64,000 nucleotides of DNA, from assembly GCF_036322625.1 (NCBI RefSeq), contig NZ_AP027266.1, positions 127,001 to 191,000 of the forward strand, given 5' to 3'. Below are positions 1 to 7,217 of the stretch, piece by piece. This DNA is from Roseicyclus marinus. Its GTDB lineage: Bacteria; Pseudomonadota; Alphaproteobacteria; Rhodobacterales; Rhodobacteraceae. Under the pieces are notes generated by a model. That model was not told where the DNA came from, ran no database searches, and worked only from the letters and a program-made list of their open reading frames with translations. The stretch's first letter is position 1. The number at the start of each line of letters is the position of its first letter. The position numbers were made by a program, and so were the translations under genes.

Positions 1-24
1 GTTGGGGGTCGATCCGGGGTCGAA

Positions 25-1716
25 TCAGGCGAAATCGCCCTGCGCGAACCAGCCGCCCGAGAGGGTCGCGCCATGGGCGAAGAAGAGCCAGAGCCGCGCC
101 CCTTGGGTGGTCGTCACGCGCCAGTAGTCGCGCACGCCCGAGCGCCAGTTCGGATCGTCGAGCCACCATTCCGGCGCGATGCGTTCGGGGCCCTGGGCGA
201 GCCGGATCTCGAAGTCGCGGCCGCGCCAGCGGAACCGCGCGGGCGGGTCGGGCGTGGCCGGCGCGGTGACGGGTTCGGGGCGGAAGAGCGTCAGGGGCCG
301 GGGCCGCATGGGCGCGGGCCAGTCGGGCGCGGGCGCGCTGTAGGCGGCGGCCTGGGTCGATTGGGTCTTTTCGGGGATATGGCTGTCGGCGGGATGTTCG
401 CGGGTGATCCGCTCGAGCCCCACGCGCGCGCCGATCCGGGCGATCAGGTCGTCGAGCGCCTGCCCGTCGGTGCGGTCCGTCCGCGCCTCGGCTGCGACGG
501 CCCAGCCGCCCTTGTGGGTGGTGGCGTGCAGCGGTTCGGTGACCGGGGCCACGAGGCGCAGCACGTCGAAGCCGAAGCCCGCGTCCAGATCGCCCAGTTT
601 CAGCTCGAAGAGCGGGCGCAGGCTGTCGGGGCGGTCGGTGGGACGGGCGAGGCCGATCTCGATCCGTTCGGTGCCGCCTTCGGCGCGCAGCAGGTCGAGC
701 CGGAGCCTCCGCGCGCCGCGCCCACGGGCGCGGAGCTTGTCGCAGAGCGGCGGCAGCAGCCGGTCGAGACCGGCGAGGATATCGGCCTGAAGCCCGATCG
801 GTTCGGGCAGGGACAGGCGGGTGGCGAAATGCAGCGGCGCACCGGCGGGCGAGATCGGTTCGGGCTCCACCCCCAGCGCCTGGTCGAGGCGACGCACGAG
901 ATCCTGCCCGAAGCGGCGGGCGAGCCCTGCGCGCGGCATGCCCATCAGATCGCCGATCCGCCGGATCCCCAGCCGGGCGAGGCCCGCTGCCGTGTCGGGG
1001 GCGATGCGCAGCGCCGCGACGGGCAGGGGGGCGAGCGATTGGCGCAGGGCACCGGGGGGCGAGATGCGGGTTCCGTCCGCCGCGCCGGGGCCGGGCGAAG
1101 GCGCGGGTGCGGGCCCGCCCCGGACCCAGTGCCGTTTCTGGGCGCGCGAGCGGGTCGCCCGCGCCTCCTGGTCGATGGCGTCGCCGGTGCGGGCGGGCGT
1201 CATCCCACCGCCCTCGGCATGGCGGGCCAGCGCCCAGGCGGCCCCTGCGGTATCGGCGATGCCCGCGCGCACCGTCAGGCCCAGGTCGGCGCAATCGTCG
1301 TGGACCTGTTGGAACAGCGCCGTCTCTCCGCCGAAGAGATGGGCGCAGCCGGTCAGGTCGACCATCAGCGCCTCGGTTCCTTCTTCGGCGACCCAGGGGC
1401 TGAAGCGACCGGCCCAGCGGCGGAGGGCTGCCAGCGTCTGCGCCTCGCGCGGGGGATCGGCGGGGCGCGTGACGAGATCGGGGCAGAGCGTCAGCGCCTC
1501 GGCCAGGGGCTGGCCGCGCAGAAGGCCGCGCGCGCTGGCGGCAGGGGTCAGCGCGGTGAGGCGGCGCTGGTTGGCGGCCTCCCCCACCACGGCGAGCGGC
1601 ACTTCGGCCAGCGCGGGTTCATGGCGCAGCAGGCGTTCGGCGGCGAGCCGGGGAAACCACAGCGACAGGATGCGGCGGTTGACCGGCCGGGCGGGGCGGG
1701 GGGCATCGGGGTTCAT
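25..1716 (-). CDS. imuB: ImuB, Y-family DNA polymerase-like SOS mutasome protein
   Basis: ImuB works with DnaE2 in damage-induced translesion synthesis and is thought to act as the beta-clamp adaptor rather than as the polymerase. The 563-residue protein has a Y-family palm/fingers region at about 15-190, with MVDLTG near 118-123. The first catalytic motif is replaced by LSLWFPRLAAERL and lacks the metal-binding aspartate of active DinB enzymes, as is usual for ImuB. A little-finger-like region and a proline-rich C terminus follow. The ATG lies 20 nt below a LexA box. imuA, normally directly upstream, is absent here. dnaE2 would be expected beyond the left edge, which is inference. Confidence 0.9.
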   Translation of the reverse strand: MNPDAPRPARPVNRRILSLWFPRLAAERLLRHEPALAEVPLAVVGEAANQRRLTALTPAASARGLLRGQPLAEALTLCPDLVTRPADPPREAQTLAALRRWAGRFSPWVAEEGTEALMVDLTGCAHLFGGETALFQQVHDDCADLGLTVRAGIADTAGAAWALARHAEGGGMTPARTGDAIDQEARATRSRAQKRHWVRGGPAPAPSPGPGAADGTRISPPGALRQSLAPLPVAALRIAPDTAAGLARLGIRRIGDLMGMPRAGLARRFGQDLVRRLDQALGVEPEPISPAGAPLHFATRLSLPEPIGLQADILAGLDRLLPPLCDKLRARGRGARRLRLDLLRAEGGTERIEIGLARPTDRPDSLRPLFELKLGDLDAGFGFDVLRLVAPVTEPLHATTHKGGWAVAAEARTDRTDGQALDDLIARIGARVGLERITREHPADSHIPEKTQSTQAAAYSAPAPDWPAPMRPRPLTLFRPEPVTAPATPDPPARFRWRGRDFEIRLAQGPERIAPEWWLDDPNWRSGVRDYWRVTTTQGARLWLFFAHGATLSGGWFAQGDFA

Positions 1717-1735
1717 GATCCGGGGCGGGCAGCTT

Positions 1736-1750
1736 GTTCATGTTTTGTTC
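1736..1750 (-). promoter_or_regulatory. LexA (SOS) box of imuB
   Basis: The sequence GTTC-ATGTTTT-GTTC matches the alphaproteobacterial LexA operator GTTC-N7-GTTC exactly. It sits 20 nt upstream of the imuB start codon, so LexA bound here would block transcription of imuB and anything downstream of it. Confidence 0.85.
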
Positions 1751-1794
1751 CAAGGCTAGCCCGTGGCTGCGGCGGAGTCGAGTCCCGCAGGGGA

Positions 1795-2082
1795 TCAGAG
1801 GAAGAGGGAGACGTTGTTGCGCAGGATGATTTCGACCGCGTAGAGGCCGAGGATCACGATCAAGGGCGCGAGATCGAGGCCGCCCATCATCGGCAGGCGG
1901 CGGCGGAGCGGGCCATAGACCGGTTCGAGCATCCGGTTCAGCCCGTCCCAGAGCTGTGCCACGAGCGGTTGGCGGAGGTTGAGGACGCCGAAATTGATCA
2001 GCCAGCTCATGATAATATGGGCGATGACGATGAAGAAGGCCACGTCGATCAGGAGCATGAGGATCTGGAAGAGGGAGGTCAT
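1795..2082 (-). CDS. YggT family membrane protein
   Basis: This 95-residue integral membrane protein belongs to the YggT family, linked in other bacteria to osmotic tolerance, cell division or membrane-protein assembly; no reaction is known. It has two hydrophobic segments, at about 5-30 and 65-90. Between them is the family-typical stretch around RMLEPVYGPLRRRLP. The ATG at 2082 was chosen because GGGAGG precedes it at good spacing and the protein then begins directly with the first membrane segment; the open frame extends further upstream. It is transcribed towards imuB but probably from its own promoter, since imuB has the LexA box. Confidence 0.85.
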   Translation of the reverse strand: MTSLFQILMLLIDVAFFIVIAHIIMSWLINFGVLNLRQPLVAQLWDGLNRMLEPVYGPLRRRLPMMGGLDLAPLIVILGLYAVEIILRNNVSLFL

Positions 2083-2179
2083 CGGCGCGTCGGCTCCTGT
2101 GGGAATGTCCTTGGTCGAGATAGTCGGGCGGGGCGGCTGGCGCAAGTCGGGGGTGGGGGCTCTGCATTCGACCTGTTTT

Positions 2180-2238
2180 GGGGGGCTCTGCCCCCGGCCT
2201 GCGGCCTCCCCCGGAGTTTTCTTGCCAAGATGAAGGGG
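2180..2238. repeat. Dispersed intergenic element (GGAGTTTT..TTGCCAAGATGAAGGGG type), copy 1
   Basis: A GGGGG-CTCTG-CCCCC hairpin is followed by CGGAGTTTTCTTGCCAAGAT and then GAAGGGG. The second half recurs at 11093-11118 with one indel and one substitution. It lies in the gap between the divergent yggT and thioesterase genes. Similar short elements are, from memory, common between genes in Rhodobacteraceae; function unknown. Confidence 0.55.
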
Positions 2239-2277
2239 AAGGGTGCGCGGGGCGGGGATGTGGGGCGGTGGCCTGGT

Positions 2278-2333
2278 GGTGGTGATGTGGCGGTGGTGAC
2301 GTGGCGGTGGTGACGTGGTGCTGGTGACGTGGC
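2278..2333. repeat. 14-bp tandem repeat, four copies
   Basis: Four adjacent 14-bp units of the form GGTGGTGACGTGGC lie between yggT and the thioesterase gene. Units 1, 3 and 4 each differ from the consensus at one or two positions. No coding frame is convincing here, and the rest of the 2083-2375 gap shows no gene. Confidence 0.8.
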
Positions 2334-2375
2334 GGCGGGCTTGACCGGGGCGGCGTTCCGGGGTTTGGCGGGGGG

Positions 2376-2924
2376 ATGTATCCCTTTTTGCGCCTTGCCG
2401 CCGTCACCCTGTCCGAGCGCCGCAAACCGGCGTTGGGGTTGTTTCAGACCCATCGCCTGTCCCTGCGCTGTCTGCCGGTGGACCTGGACGGGTTCCTGGA
2501 AATGAACAACGGGCGCATCCTGACGCTCTACGACATCGGGCGGTTCGGCCTGTCGATCCGGGTGGGGTTGTGGGATGTGCTCAAGCGCGAGCGCTGGGGG
2601 CTGGTCGTGGCCGGGTCCACGGTGCGCTACCGGGCGCGGATCACGGGGTTCCAGCGGTTCGAGCTGCGGACACGGCTTTTGGGCTGGGATGCGCGGTTTT
2701 TCTACATCGAGCAGGGCATGTGGCGGGGCGAGACCTGTTGCAACCATGCGCTGTTGCGCACCGGCGTGACGCAAAAGGGGCGGCTGGCCCCGGTGGCGGA
2801 TGTGGCGCGCGCGATGGGGGTTTCCGAGACCTCGCCCGGATTGCCGGAATGGGTGGCGGCCTGGGCCGAGGCGGATGGGCACAGGCCCTGGCCGCCGATG
2901 CAGGGACCCGCATCTGACCCGTAG
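2376..2924 (+). CDS. Thioesterase-like protein (4HBT_2 / THEM6-like)
   Basis: This 182-residue protein probably has a hot-dog fold of the acyl-CoA thioesterase type. The segment around residues 35-60 (DLDGFLEMNNGRILTLYDIG) resembles the 4-hydroxybenzoyl-CoA thioesterase-like helix. Beta-rich sequence follows through about residue 130 (VVAGSTVRYRARI, FYIEQGMWRG). There is no signal peptide. It begins at an ATG after a G-rich Shine-Dalgarno-like stretch, and the MFS gene follows after 22 nt, so the two are likely co-transcribed. The substrate cannot be read from the sequence, and a catalytic thioesterase role is inferred from family resemblance only. Confidence 0.7.
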   Translation: MYPFLRLAAVTLSERRKPALGLFQTHRLSLRCLPVDLDGFLEMNNGRILTLYDIGRFGLSIRVGLWDVLKRERWGLVVAGSTVRYRARITGFQRFELRTRLLGWDARFFYIEQGMWRGETCCNHALLRTGVTQKGRLAPVADVARAMGVSETSPGLPEWVAAWAEADGHRPWPPMQGPASDP

Positions 2925-2946
2925 ACAAACCGGGGGGTGATGGCGG

Positions 2947-4362
2947 ATGCTGCAGGCCATGAGTAGCGTATCCATCGACCCCGCGATCCCCACCCCCGAG
3001 GCGCTGCGTGCCGCGCGCAGGCGCATTCATGGCTGGTGGGCCTTTGACTGGGCGAGCCAGCCCTATTTCACCCTTGGCCTGACCTTCATCTTTGGCCCCT
3101 ATTTCGCGGCTGTCGCGACCGAAGCCTTCATGGCGCAGGGATTGGCCGAACAGGCGGCGGATGCGCGGGCGCAAAGCCTGTGGTCGCTGGGCCAGACGGT
3201 GGCGGGCGTGATCATCGCGCTTTGTGCGCCGATCCTGGGGGCATTTGCCGACAATACGGGGCGGCGGATGCCCTGGATCGTGCTGTTTTCGCTGTTCTAC
3301 GTGCTGGGGGCGGCGGCCTTGTGGTTCACGCTGCCTGACGGGTCGTTCCTGGTCGGGGCCTTGATCGCATTTGGCATCGGGTTGATCGGGGCGGAATTCA
3401 CCACGATTTTCACCAATTCCATGTTGCCGGAACTGGGCGAGGACAGCGCCATCGGGCGGCTGTCGGGCAATGGGTTCGCCTGGGGCTACCTGGGCGGGGT
3501 TCTGGCGCTGTTCATCATGCTGATCTTTTTCGCCGAGGGGGAGAGCGGGCGGACATTCGTGGGCCTGGAGCCCGCGCTGGGGCTGGATGCCGAGGCGCGG
3601 GAGGGGACGCGGTTCGTCGGACCCTTCATCGCGATCTGGTACGTGGTGTTCATGATCCCGTTCTTTCTGTGGGTGCGCGAGGCACGGCGGCCCGCGACCC
3701 ATGCGCGGTTCGGCGCGGCGCTGGGCGAGCTGGTGCGGACGGTGAAGGGATTGCCGGGGCGGGTGAGCCTGTTTGCCTATCTCGGATCCTCGATGTTCTA
3801 CCGCGATGCGCTGAACGCGCTTTACGGGTTCGGGGGGACCTATGCGGTGCTGGTGCTGAACTGGTCGGTGACGCAGGTGGGGATTTTCGGGATCATCGGG
3901 GCCGTCACCTCGGCGCTGGCGACGTGGCTGGGGGGGAAGGCCGACAGCAGGTTGGGACCCAAGCCCGTGATCATCGGCGCGATCGTGACGCTGATCGTGG
4001 TTTGCGCGGTGATCCTGGGCATGTCGCGGGAGAGCCTGTGGGGGATCGCGCTTGCCGAAGGGTCGGGGGTGCCGGACGTGGTCTTCTACATCTGCGGGGC
4101 GATCATCGGGGGGGCTGGCGGCGTTTTGCAATCGGCGTCGCGGTCGATGATGTGCCGCCATGCGCCGGTTGCGCGGCCCACGGAAGCCTTTGGGCTTTAT
4201 GCCCTGTCGGGGAAAGCCACGGCGTTTCTCGGGCCCGCGCTGATCGGGGTGACGACATGGGCGACGGAAAGCGCGCGATTGGGGATGGCGCCGCTGATCG
4301 GGTTGTTCGTGCTGGGATTGGTATTGCTGGTCTGGGTCCGGCCCGAGGGGGAGAGGGCATGA
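2947..4362 (+). CDS. MFS transporter, UMF1/Atg22-like
   Basis: A 471-residue polytopic membrane protein with about 12 hydrophobic segments. The N terminus (IHGWWAFDWASQPYFTLGLTFIFGPYFAA) is typical of the UMF1/Atg22-like branch of the major facilitator superfamily, and DNTGRRMPW after TM3 fits the conserved MFS loop. Substrate unknown; relatives are annotated loosely as amino-acid or solute exporters. The ATG at 2947 follows a G-rich ribosome-binding stretch; a second ATG at 2959 is possible. Its stop overlaps the mepA start (ATGA), which suggests translational coupling with mepA. Confidence 0.85.
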   Translation: MLQAMSSVSIDPAIPTPEALRAARRRIHGWWAFDWASQPYFTLGLTFIFGPYFAAVATEAFMAQGLAEQAADARAQSLWSLGQTVAGVIIALCAPILGAFADNTGRRMPWIVLFSLFYVLGAAALWFTLPDGSFLVGALIAFGIGLIGAEFTTIFTNSMLPELGEDSAIGRLSGNGFAWGYLGGVLALFIMLIFFAEGESGRTFVGLEPALGLDAEAREGTRFVGPFIAIWYVVFMIPFFLWVREARRPATHARFGAALGELVRTVKGLPGRVSLFAYLGSSMFYRDALNALYGFGGTYAVLVLNWSVTQVGIFGIIGAVTSALATWLGGKADSRLGPKPVIIGAIVTLIVVCAVILGMSRESLWGIALAEGSGVPDVVFYICGAIIGGAGGVLQSASRSMMCRHAPVARPTEAFGLYALSGKATAFLGPALIGVTTWATESARLGMAPLIGLFVLGLVLLVWVRPEGERA

Positions 4363-5255
4363 GGGTCTGGCCGGGTCTTCTGGCGGTGGCGCTGGCGCTG
4401 GTGGCCGGGTGTGTGCCCGTGCGCGAGGGTTTGCCGCCCTTGGACGCCACGGTGTCGGGGCAGGAGGCGCGGCTGTTGTTCGGGGCCGAGCGGGGGGCGA
4501 GCAGCGGCGCGCCGGAGGTGATCGGCGGCTATTCGCGGGGCTGTCTGGCCGGGGCGGAGCGGCTGGCGGAGACAGGGCCCACATGGGCCGCGATGCGGCT
4601 CAGCCGGAACCGGAACTGGGGCCATCCCGAGCTGGTCGATTACGTGCAGGACCTGTCGGCGCGGGTGGCGGCGGAGACGCCGTGGCGCGGGCTTTACGTG
4701 GGGGACATGTCGCAGCCGAGGGGCGGGCCGATGTTGTCGGGCCATGTGAGCCATCAATCGGGGCTGGACGTGGATATCTGGATGCTGCCGCCCACGCGGT
4801 TCGACCTGTCGGCGGCGGAGCGGGAAAGCCTGTCGTCGATTTCGACCCGGTCGGCGGGGGGCGCGCGTGTGGGCGAGAGCTGGACGCCCGCGCATATGGA
4901 GGTGATGCGGCTTGCGGCCTCGGACCCGAGGGTGGCGCGGATTTTCGTCTTTCCCGGTGCCAAGGTCTGGATGTGCGACAATGCCACGGGGGACCGGTCC
5001 TGGCTGCGCAACATCCGGCCCGCGGCGGGGCATCATTACCATTTCCACGTGCGCCTGAGCTGTCCGGCGGGGTCGCCCGGTTGCGTGAACCAGGACCCGC
5101 CGCCGCCCGGCGATGGCTGCGACGAGGCACGGCAATGGGCGGCCAATATCCTGAACCCGCCGCCGCCCGACCCCGATTACGAGCCGCCGCCGCCGCGCGG
5201 CCCGCTGACCTTGGGCGAATTGCCCCGGCAATGTGCGGCGCTCTTGGGGGGTTAG
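4359..5255 (+). CDS. mepA: MepA, penicillin-insensitive murein endopeptidase (predicted lipoprotein)
   Basis: A zinc metallopeptidase of family M74 that cleaves D-Ala-mDAP cross-links in periplasmic peptidoglycan. The 298-residue protein begins with a lipoprotein signal (LVAGC, lipobox Cys18). The metal-binding signature SGHVSHQSGLDVD lies at about 127-139, and the second block HHYHFHVRL at about 225-233. The C-terminal tail is proline-rich. The start codon overlaps the upstream MFS stop by 4 nt and follows GAGGGGGAGAGG. The 3' end overlaps the convergent LOG-family gene by 4 bp. Confidence 0.93.
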   Translation: MRVWPGLLAVALALVAGCVPVREGLPPLDATVSGQEARLLFGAERGASSGAPEVIGGYSRGCLAGAERLAETGPTWAAMRLSRNRNWGHPELVDYVQDLSARVAAETPWRGLYVGDMSQPRGGPMLSGHVSHQSGLDVDIWMLPPTRFDLSAAERESLSSISTRSAGGARVGESWTPAHMEVMRLAASDPRVARIFVFPGAKVWMCDNATGDRSWLRNIRPAAGHHYHFHVRLSCPAGSPGCVNQDPPPPGDGCDEARQWAANILNPPPPDPDYEPPPPRGPLTLGELPRQCAALLGG

Positions 5256-6100
5256 CGCCCCGGGATCGTGCCGCGCTTGCCCGTGAGGGTCCAGCCGTCG
5301 ATGACGGCGAGTGCCTCGTCGGCGGTTTCCACGAAGCGGAAGAGGCTGAGGTCGTCGGGCGAGATCGTGCCCGCCTCGGCCAGCGCGTCCCAGTTCACGA
5401 CATTGCGCCAGAATGCCTGTCCGAAGAGGAGGACGGGCACCTGTTCCATGCGGCCCGTCTGGATCAGGGTCAGGCTTTCGAACAATTCGTCGAGCGTGCC
5501 GAAACCGCCGGGAAAGACGGCGATGGCCTTGGCGCGCAGGAGGAAATGCATCTTGCGGATGCCGAAATAGTGGAAGTTGAAGCAGAGCTCCGGCGTGACA
5601 TAGGCGTTGGGGACCTGTTCATGGGGCAGGACGATGTTGAGGCCGATGGAGCAGCCCCCGGCCTCGGCCGCGCCGCGGTTGCCGGCCTCCATCACGCCGG
5701 GGCCGCCGCCGGTGACGATGACATTCTCGGTGCAATCGGTGGCGACGGACCGCTCGGTGATCAGCTGGGCGAAACGCCGCGCCTCGTCGTAGTAGCGGGA
5801 CATGTCGCGCAGACCTGCGCTGCGGGCCTTGTCGGCGGCTTCGGGGGCGGGGATGCGCGCGCCGCCGAAGAGCACCACGGTCGAGCGGATGCCGCGCGCG
5901 TCAAGTTCGAGCTCGGGCTTGAGGAGTTCGAGTTGCAGGCGGACGGGGCGCAATTCCTCGCGCAGGAGGAATTCGGGATCGGCGAAGGCGAGGCGATAGG
6001 CGGACGAGCGCGCCTGCGGCGTGTCGGGAACCTTGCGGGCGGCGTCGATATCCTGATTGGCGCGGCGGAACGGGCCTTTGCGCGGGTCGTCCTTCATCAT
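5252..6100 (-). CDS. LOG family protein (TIGR00730-type Rossmann fold)
   Basis: The LOG family comprises cytokinin-riboside 5'-monophosphate phosphoribohydrolases and related nucleotide hydrolases. Many bacterial members hydrolyse AMP or other nucleoside monophosphates to the base and ribose 5-phosphate. The 282-residue protein has the signatures GGGPGVMEA (131-139) and PGGFGTLDE (197-205) in a Rossmann fold, plus about 70 extra N-terminal residues compared with minimal LOG proteins. No signal peptide. Two ATGs occur in tandem at the start (6100 and 6097). It stands alone on this strand and runs head-on into mepA. Confidence 0.88.
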   Translation of the reverse strand: MMKDDPRKGPFRRANQDIDAARKVPDTPQARSSAYRLAFADPEFLLREELRPVRLQLELLKPELELDARGIRSTVVLFGGARIPAPEAADKARSAGLRDMSRYYDEARRFAQLITERSVATDCTENVIVTGGGPGVMEAGNRGAAEAGGCSIGLNIVLPHEQVPNAYVTPELCFNFHYFGIRKMHFLLRAKAIAVFPGGFGTLDELFESLTLIQTGRMEQVPVLLFGQAFWRNVVNWDALAEAGTISPDDLSLFRFVETADEALAVIDGWTLTGKRGTIPGR

Positions 6101-6225
6101 CCGGTCCTTTCGGGGTCTTTGCCTGCATGGCCTAGCGCGCGCCCGCGCGGATTGCCAGCGCGGGGCATGGTCGCTATAGCCGCCCCGGACGACCCATCCG
6201 ACCCATCCCGCAGGAGAGAGCCGCC

Positions 6226-7053
6226 ATGTCGAACGCCCAACTGGAAACCGCCATCGAGGCCGCCTGGGAGGCCCGCGACCAGATCACGCCCGCCACCACG
6301 GGCGAGACGCGCGAGGCCATCGAAGCCACGCTGAACGCGCTGGATGCCGGAGCGCTGCGCGTGGCCGAGCGGCAGGCCGATGGGCGCTGGCATGTCAATC
6401 AATGGGCCAAGAAGGCGGTTCTGCTGGGATTCCGGCTCAAGGACATGGCGCAGCAATCGGGCGGCCCGCAGGGCGGCGGCTGGTGGGACAAGGTCGACAG
6501 CAAGTTCAAGGATTGGGGCGATGCGGAGTGGAAGGCGGCGGGATTCCGCGCCGTTCCCAACTGCGTCGTGCGGCGGTCGGCCTATATCGCGCCGGGCGTG
6601 GTGTTGATGCCGTCCTTCGTGAACCTGGGCGCTTATGTCGACAGCGGCACGATGGTGGACACCTGGGCGACCGTCGGCAGCTGCGCGCAGATCGGCAAGA
6701 ACGTGCACCTGTCAGGCGGCGTGGGCATCGGCGGCGTGCTGGAGCCGATGCAGGCGGGGCCGACGATCATCGAGGACAATTGCTTTATCGGGGCGCGGTC
6801 CGAGGTGGTCGAGGGCGTGATCGTGCGCGAGGGGTCCGTTCTGGGGATGGGCGTGTTCATCGGCCAGTCGACCAAGATCGTCGACCGGGAGACGGGCGAG
6901 GTCATGTATGGCGAAGTGCCCGCAGGTTCGGTCGTGGTGGCAGGGTCGATGCCGTCGAAGAACGGTGTGAACCTCTATTGCGCGGTGATCGTGAAGCGGG
7001 TGGATGAAAAGACCCGGTCCAAGACATCGATCAACGAGTTGCTCAGGGATTGA
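6226..7053 (+). CDS. dapD: DapD, tetrahydrodipicolinate N-succinyltransferase
   Basis: Transfers succinyl from succinyl-CoA to tetrahydrodipicolinate in the succinylase branch of lysine and diaminopimelate synthesis. The 275-residue length is standard. The second half is a left-handed beta-helix of hexapeptide repeats, including [19 protein letters not shown] and [13 protein letters not shown], with the C-terminal [14 protein letters not shown] segment. A GGAGAG Shine-Dalgarno precedes the ATG. dapE and dapF also occur in this window but are not linked to it in an operon. The gene is followed by palindromic repeats that separate it from the convergent lytic transglycosylase gene. Confidence 0.97.
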   Translation: MSNAQLETAIEAAWEARDQITPATTGETREAIEATLNALDAGALRVAERQADGRWHVNQWAKKAVLLGFRLKDMAQQSGGPQGGGWWDKVDSKFKDWGDAEWKAAGFRAVPNCVVRRSAYIAPGVVLMPSFVNLGAYVDSGTMVDTWATVGSCAQIGKNVHLSGGVGIGGVLEPMQAGPTIIEDNCFIGARSEVVEGVIVREGSVLGMGVFIGQSTKIVDRETGEVMYGEVPAGSVVVAGSMPSKNGVNLYCAVIVKRVDEKTRSKTSINELLRD

Positions 7054-7062
7054 CGTGGGCGC

Positions 7063-7160
7063 GGTGCGCCTGAAGGCGCACCCTACGCAAGCGAATTGTA
7101 GGGTGCGCCTTCGGGCGCACCGTGCGCAGGGTAGGGCGTAGGGTGGGTGCAACCCACCAC
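7063..7160. repeat. Palindromic repeat cluster (GGTGCGCC type plus GTGGGT type)
   Basis: Unit 7063-7086 reads GGTGCGCC-TGAA-GGCGCACC followed by CTAC. An inverted unit lies at 7098-7121, so the pair forms a larger palindrome. A third palindrome, GTGGGTGCAACCCAC, lies within 7138-7160. Related units occur at 29690-29796 and 38723-38746. All three places are gaps between convergent genes. Confidence 0.85.
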
Positions 7161-7193
7161 GGCCAATCGGTGCGTTTTCGCGGGCGGGGGGGT

Positions 7194-7217
7194 GGTGGGC
7201 AGATTGCCCACCCTACC
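7194..7217. repeat. Palindromic repeat (GGTGGGCAGATTGCCCACC type)
   Basis: A GGTGGGCA-GA-TTGCCCACC palindrome followed by CTACC overlaps the last codons of the lytic transglycosylase gene. An almost identical copy lies at 38863-38886, where it likewise overlaps the 3' end of a minus-strand gene. Confidence 0.85.

Noticed and set aside
1619-2425. imuA remnant between imuB and yggT
   Set aside because: The reading frame gives a low-complexity His/Pro/Arg-rich product with no RecA-like motif.
3669-4358. Longer N terminus for MepA
   Set aside because: It would run antiparallel in phase to the MFS gene on the same strand. The ATG at 4359 gives a lipoprotein signal and a coupled ATGA start.
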